Source: Acidobacteriota bacterium (GTDB lineage Bacteria > Acidobacteriota > Terriglobia > Terriglobales > Acidobacteriaceae). From it: a DNA stretch of 9,441 nt. A program made the position numbers and the translations under genes. The DNA lies in assembly GCA_021780415.1 (NCBI GenBank), contig JAJXYW010000124.1, positions 1 through 9,441 on the forward strand, in the 5' to 3' direction. Of this stretch, positions 6,262-9,441 are shown one piece after another. Each line of letters opens with the position of its first letter. Position 1 is the stretch's first letter. The notes beneath the pieces were generated by a model. That model searched no databases. It saw only the letters and a list, made by a program, of their open reading frames with translations, and had not been told where the DNA came from.

Positions 6262-6536
6262 CTACGTCGTCGGCCTCCGACAGGTGATCCTGTGCGACCT
6301 TGTCGCGGCGTCGCCCAATTGCTGCTGCCGGCAGCGGTCGTACTCGGTGAAGTTGTGGGGGCCCCAATAATGAGCAGGACGCCCCCCTGGCCCAGAGGTC
6401 GCTCATCACTCGTGGGCTCCGAACGCCGAGGTGCCGTCCGCGTCACGCTGCCCGCCGAACCCCCGCGCGGTGCCGTCGAAGAACGTGACCTTGCTCTCGC
6501 CCTCGAAGGAGAGGATGTAGGTCGCGATGCGAGGAA
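6262..6536 (-). pseudogene. ettA 3'-end relic C with 115-bp interruption
   Basis: The terminal part (6262-6355) is about 77% identical to the ettA tail and reads NFTEYDRCRQQQLGDAATR then SHRITC. A 115-bp segment (6356-6470) follows. Then ettA similarity resumes at 6471-6536, encoding RIATYILSFEGESKVTFFDG, nearly identical to the live RVATHILAFEGESKVTFFDG. The interruption falls between the codons for Gly and Asn of FDGN, and 115 bp is not a multiple of three. Similarity ends before the Walker region. This relic lies between MITE 2 and the NUDIX-like gene with no cassette on its downstream side except the MITE. Confidence 0.85.
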
Positions 6537-6764
6537 ATGATGAGGACGTGCGACCTGACACCGGGCACGTCGCGGATTCGAAGAGACCCGACGCAGGTGT
6601 GCGTTCTGCCTTTCCGGGGCTGTTCTCGCGCGGTCCGTATCCAATCTGGCGAGACGGCGGCAAGAGGAGCGTCAGCCACGGTTCCGGTGCCGGCCAGCAA
6701 CTCTCGCGCCCCGACTACCGACTTCGTCGGACTTGGCGTGTGCGCCTCGTGGTTCGGAGGTAAG
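6537..6764. other. Unassigned junction between relic C and the NUDIX-like gene
   Basis: About 230 bp downstream of the NUDIX-like stop codon. Several frames are open on both strands but none resembles a known protein or has a plausible ribosome-binding site. It is probably degenerate spacer or the remains of an ettA or cassette fragment. Confidence 0.35.
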
Positions 6765-7889
6765 TCATTTCCGTTCAAGCACCCTCAGGAGGTCCTTGGG
6801 CGACAACCTTCGTGACGCCAGCAGAGAACGAATCGTGCAAAAGGTGGCCTCTGGTGCCCAGTCTTCCGCGTGGTGCACAATCTCTCGGACTAGTGCCACC
6901 ACGTCGGCGCCAGTCCTAAGCGGGAAGCTGGTGAGTTCGGCCCCACCTGACTCCGATCGGTCGGAGGCTCGTTGCCAACGATCGAGAACCTCTCTGTATG
7001 ACAGCGGCGACACTGCGTAGCCGAAGAACTTGTGGTCTAGAAGGTCCCTTGCCCACGCAAGGCTATGGAGACGGAGCGTGGCCACGTCGGCCTCCGGCCT
7101 GGCTGAAAGCCCAGCCTCCTCCCAGAGGCCCCTCCGTGCCACCACGAACGGCGTCGACTTACGCTCTCCGTTGTACGCTGGCGAGAAGTCTCTAGGTGCG
7201 GCGTTCTCCCCGACTAGATTGAAGAGCTTGCCGCCTTGCCAATGCCCGCCGGCGGCGTTGCTTGTGGTGCGTCTTGAGAGAACTAACCTGTCGCCACCCT
7301 CGCACAAAAGGGACAAGCCCACAGAACAGGGGTTTGGGAAGCCGTGGATAGGAATCTGCGGGTCTGGATGCTGGACATAGGGCGCAAGCAGCTCGCGCTC
7401 TACTGCAGAGCCTCTCACGAGCAGAAAGTGAGACGCCAACACGTCAAAGTATCGGTACGTGTGCATTTGAAGGGCGATTGAGTGGCTTTGCCCTCTACGC
7501 TCGGCCCTGGCGTCATCCGAGACGCGAACTATTTGGAGCGTTTCAATCCCTACCTGTTGCCCGTCTTTGAAGCCAGCTGCGCACCAATAATTCTCGTGTG
7601 GCACGCGCAGTCGTGATCGGAGTGGCTCTGGCATCGTATACGTATTTTGCAGGGTCATCTGAACAGCGGTCTCGTGGAAGTAGCCCTCAGGGTCCCACCC
7701 GGCCTGGACTAGGGTAAGCTCGGGGAAGAGCGCTTCGGCAGCCTCCCAAACGGAGTCGGCAGCTTGAAAATGGGCGCGCATCCGTGCACGACTCCATGCC
7801 TGCTGAAGGGCCGGGAAGAGAATGTTCTGCACCACAAGCCCCGCAAGAGCGCCAACGACCCCCCCGACAAGCAGATTGTCCCAGCCCAC
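6765..7889 (-). CDS. Membrane-anchored NUDIX-like protein (Cap16-type architecture)
   Basis: A protein of about 374 residues with a single N-terminal transmembrane helix (LLVGGVVGALAGLVVQNILF, roughly 6-25). A basic stretch follows (SRARMRAH), then a long middle region and a C-terminal NUDIX-like domain: PNPCSVGLSLLCEGGDRLVL, HWQGG, LVGEN, and the box ARRGLWEEAGL (about 251-261). The box keeps the EExG core but has Gly where the canonical R-E-U-x-E-E motif has its first Glu, which suggests nucleotide binding more than hydrolysis. TM plus NUDIX is the layout of the CBASS effector Cap16, which disrupts membranes after sensing a nucleotide signal; the link is inferred. The GTG start at 7889 is chosen because GGAGG lies 5 nt upstream; a TTG at 7901 is the alternative. 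It starts ~42 bp after ettA relic D. No CD-NTase gene is visible nearby. Confidence 0.72.
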   Translation of the reverse strand: MGWDNLLVGGVVGALAGLVVQNILFPALQQAWSRARMRAHFQAADSVWEAAEALFPELTLVQAGWDPEGYFHETAVQMTLQNTYTMPEPLRSRLRVPHENYWCAAGFKDGQQVGIETLQIVRVSDDARAERRGQSHSIALQMHTYRYFDVLASHFLLVRGSAVERELLAPYVQHPDPQIPIHGFPNPCSVGLSLLCEGGDRLVLSRRTTSNAAGGHWQGGKLFNLVGENAAPRDFSPAYNGERKSTPFVVARRGLWEEAGLSARPEADVATLRLHSLAWARDLLDHKFFGYAVSPLSYREVLDRWQRASDRSESGGAELTSFPLRTGADVVALVREIVHHAEDWAPEATFCTIRSLLASRRLSPKDLLRVLERK

Positions 7890-7931
7890 GAACACCTCCA
7901 AGATGCGCCGCCTATCATCGTTACACCCTAC

Positions 7932-8244
7932 TCACCTCGTCAACCTCCTGTACGTGATCCTGTGCGGCCTGGTGGCCGCGTCGCCGAGCTGCTGCTTGTG
8001 CCAGTCCACGTACTCGGAGAAGTTGCGGGAGCAGGGCCCACGAGTTGTCGAGGCGATGGGAACCGCCCGCCCGTGCCGCCGCCTGCGTTGGCCGGAGCAC
8101 GGGAGCCCGCTTCACGCCCGCCGCCCAGCCGCCCGCGCGGTCCCATCGAAAAACGTGACCTTGGAATCGCGCTCGAACGCCAGGATGTGGGTGGCGACGC
8201 GGTCGAGGCATCAGCAATCGTGGGAGATGACGATCGCGCGGCCG
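7932..8244 (-). pseudogene. ettA 3'-end relic D with 115-bp interruption
   Basis: The terminal 94 bp (7932-8025) are about 88% identical to the ettA tail, with TGA as the stop. A 115-bp interruption (8026-8140) sits at the same codon boundary as in relic C. Similarity resumes at 8141-8244 and encodes parts of AIVISHD...THILAFE...VTFFDG, with small indels that break the frame. The bases next to FDG, encoding TAR, are shared with relic C but not with live ettA. Weaker ettA resemblance may extend to about 8262, where it fuses with the HEPN remnant. Confidence 0.9.
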
Positions 8245-8282
8245 ACCCCCTCGATCCGCGGACCGCTGCCAGCGTACGCGGC

Positions 8283-8400
8283 TGCATGCGAGCCGCAGTC
8301 CCGCCCTTCGGCGAGCGTCAGCAGCCCCACAATCTCGTCGGGCGTGGCCCGGTGCGGGTGAAGTCGCCGCTGGCGGAGGAGTTCCTCAAATGCCGCGGAC
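8283..8400 (-). pseudogene. N-terminal remnant of the HEPN partner gene (copy 2)
   Basis: Overlapping the stop of the nucleotidyltransferase in the +1 frame, the minus strand reads AAFEELLRQRRLHPHR then ATPDEIVGLLTLAEGRD. From memory this resembles the first ~35 residues of HEPN-type proteins commonly encoded after winged-helix/nucleotidyltransferase genes, which continue with a DRRFATAYNAALQ-like segment. That segment is missing: the frame runs directly into ettA relic D (IEGVGRAIVISHD) and stops. The gene has therefore been cut by recombination with an ettA copy. No convincing own start codon is visible. Confidence 0.55.
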
Positions 8401-8952
8401 GTCTCCGAGCACCGGGATGAGGTCGCCGGCGAGGACCCGGGCGAGGAACGGTTCCTTCTTGCGCTTCCTCGTCGCCAGCTCCCTGGGTGTTACCAGGGTG
8501 TAGTTGACAGGGCGGCCGAGGCGGCCCTCGACGGCAGAGACCGCGTCGTGCAGCGCAATCGCGTCCGCGGACCCGACGACGAGCAAATCGATGTCGCTGC
8601 GGCCGGTGTCAGTGCCGGACGCGACCGAACCGTAGATCGCCGCCGCCTCGACACCACGCACGTGCTCGAGCGCCTCGCGGAGCGGCAGGGCCAGACCATC
8701 GCTCTTCAGGAGCAGGGCCCGCAGTTCGGGAAAGAGGGGGTGCGACGTGTCAACCCGGAAGAACACCTGCCGGCCACGCTTCGTTCGCTGCGTGAGCGCG
8801 ATCCGTTCCAGGTTCGCCAGCTCGCGTTGTGCCGCTTGGAGCGGCACGCCGGCGCGGCGCGCAATCTCACGGAGGTGGCACTCCTCCGATGAGTTCAGCA
8901 GGAGGAACGCAAGCACCTTCACGCGGGCGGCCGGCATCAGACGCTTCAACAT
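8386..8952 (-). CDS. Winged-helix/nucleotidyltransferase fusion protein, copy 2
   Basis: A 188-residue paralogue of the gene at 4109-4675 (about 77% identical by hand count, no gaps). The winged helix covers ~8-70 (LREIARRAGVPLQAAQREL, wing KRGRQVFFRVD). The nucleotidyltransferase active site is YGSVASGTDTGRSDIDLLV, with Gly-Ser 108-109, ten residues, then Asp-Ile-Asp 120-122. All visible catalytic residues are intact. It starts 58 bp after live ettA and runs in the same direction, so it may be co-transcribed with ettA or use its own promoter around the operator at 8957-8983. The HEPN partner that normally follows is reduced to a stub. The gene may now act as an orphan regulator, as a spare antitoxin for HEPN toxins elsewhere, or have no function; the conserved active site argues against long neutrality. 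Confidence 0.87.
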   Translation of the reverse strand: MLKRLMPAARVKVLAFLLLNSSEECHLREIARRAGVPLQAAQRELANLERIALTQRTKRGRQVFFRVDTSHPLFPELRALLLKSDGLALPLREALEHVRGVEAAAIYGSVASGTDTGRSDIDLLVVGSADAIALHDAVSAVEGRLGRPVNYTLVTPRELATRKRKKEPFLARVLAGDLIPVLGDVRGI

Positions 8953-8956
8953 GGCT

Positions 8957-8983
8957 GACTACACTCTGTTGTCAAATGTATAC
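8957..8983. promoter_or_regulatory. Candidate operator before NTase copy 2
   Basis: This 27-bp site aligns base for base with the dyad before copy 1. On the minus strand it begins GTATACATTTGAC and ends AGTGTAGTC, four bases before the ATG. The dyad is weaker here (about 6 of 9 pairs), but the left half and TTGAC core are preserved although other flanking bases have diverged. It is a candidate binding site for the winged-helix domain. Confidence 0.42.
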
Positions 8984-9010
8984 GCGATGTGGTCAACCGT
9001 CAAGCCGTCC

Positions 9011-9441
9011 CTACCTCGTCAGCTTCCGGTACGTGATCCGGTGCGGCCGGGTGGCCGCGTCGCCGAGCTGCTGCTTCCGCCACTCCTCGTACTCGGAGAA
9101 GTTGCCGTCGAAGAACGTGACCTTGCTCTCGCCCTCGAACGCCAGGATGTGGGTGGCGACGCGGTCGAGGAACCAGCGGTCGTGGGAGATGACGATGGCG
9201 CAGCCGGCGAACTGCTCGATCGCGTCCTCGAGGGCGCGCAGGGTGTTGACGTCGAGGTCGTTCGTGGGCTCGTCGAGGAGGAGGACGTTGGCGCCCTCCT
9301 TGAGCATGCGCGCCAGGTGGACGCGGTTGCGCTCGCCGCCGGAGAGCTGGCTGACCTTCTTCTGCTGGTCGGCGCCCGAGAGGTTGAAGCGCGAGCAGTA
9401 GGCGCGGGCGTTCATCTTGACCTTGCCGAGCTGCACCTCGT
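9011..9441 (-). CDS. ettA: Energy-dependent translational throttle protein EttA, C-terminal part
   Basis: The last 143 residues of an ABC-F protein; the gene continues beyond the window edge. Visible parts of the second ATPase domain are the signature LSGGERNRVHLARML, Walker B VLLLDEPTNDLD and the switch region VISHDRWFLDR. The family-typical C-terminus follows: THILAFEGESKVTFFDGN, then FSEYEEW and DAATRPHRITYRKLTR. EttA binds the ribosomal E site and gates the first elongation step according to the ATP/ADP ratio. The order of motifs and close match to the EttA C-terminus, including DRWFLDR(I/V)ATHIL, support EttA over other ABC-F members. This is the live gene; five decayed copies of its 3' end lie downstream. 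The 14-bp core CGGCAACTTC-N-CCG, at which the copies break, is at 9094-9107. Confidence 0.95.
   Translation of the reverse strand, partial: EVQLGKVKMNARAYCSRFNLSGADQQKKVSQLSGGERNRVHLARMLKEGANVLLLDEPTNDLDVNTLRALEDAIEQFAGCAIVISHDRWFLDRVATHILAFEGESKVTFFDGNFSEYEEWRKQQLGDAATRPHRITYRKLTR

Noticed and set aside
6570..6610. tRNA-like T-loop (TTCGAAT on the minus strand)
   Set aside because: The flanking 5-nt arms do not pair and no acceptor, D or anticodon arms can be drawn.
3931..8244. Integron attC sites separating cassettes
   Set aside because: The repeated unit is recognisably the coding end of ettA with conserved protein sequence, lacks attC-type core sites and hairpin symmetry, and no integron integrase is present.
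8386..8952. CD-NTase partner for the TM-NUDIX protein
   Set aside because: The protein is a small wHTH-MNT fusion of 188 residues, not a CD-NTase of the usual ~300-400 residues, and has a close paralogue away from the NUDIX gene.

Overview
This is a GC-rich bacterial window (about 60-65% G+C by eye). The organism cannot be named from the sequence. The EttA tail and the nucleotidyltransferase/HEPN gene families fit a large-genome soil or sediment lineage such as Acidobacteriota, Methylomirabilota or Myxococcota, but that is only a guess. All convincing genes lie on the minus strand, so the natural reading order runs from 9441 down to 1.

Layout in minus-strand order: the 3' part of the translation factor gene ettA (9441-9011); a winged-helix/nucleotidyltransferase gene (8952-8386) with a truncated HEPN partner; a decayed copy of the ettA 3' end (relic D); a membrane-anchored NUDIX-like protein (7889-6765); ettA relic C; a ~285-bp MITE-like element (MITE 2); ettA relic B; an intact MntA/HepT-type toxin-antitoxin pair (5602-4945); ettA relic A; a second winged-helix/nucleotidyltransferase gene (4675-4109), again with a broken HEPN partner; an old ettA relic E; a two-gene AAA ATPase plus TOPRIM-like module (3727-1611); MITE 1; a truncated MntA relic (1177-1031); and a probable outer-membrane beta-barrel gene (887-3).

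The central observation is that the last ~94 bp of ettA recur five more times (at 3931, 4735, 5849, 6262 and 7932), always in the same orientation. Nearly every toxin-antitoxin or defence cassette is flanked by such a copy. By hand count the copies are about 65-89% identical to the live tail. In all five, similarity stops or is interrupted at one point, the Gly-Asn-Phe codons of ettA. A 14-bp core there (CGGCAACTTC-N-CCG) matches the MITE terminal repeat at 13 of 14 positions. This looks like a defence/toxin accretion island built by repeated insertion or recombination at the 3' end of ettA, with each event leaving an older gene tail behind. No integrase or transposase gene is visible in the window.

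Functionally the island combines one complete MntA/HepT system, two regulator-like NTase genes that have lost most of their HEPN partners and carry possible operators at their starts, one ATPase/TOPRIM module, and one TM-NUDIX protein resembling CBASS effector Cap16 but without a visible CD-NTase. The domain calls come from motifs read by eye; no database search was possible.
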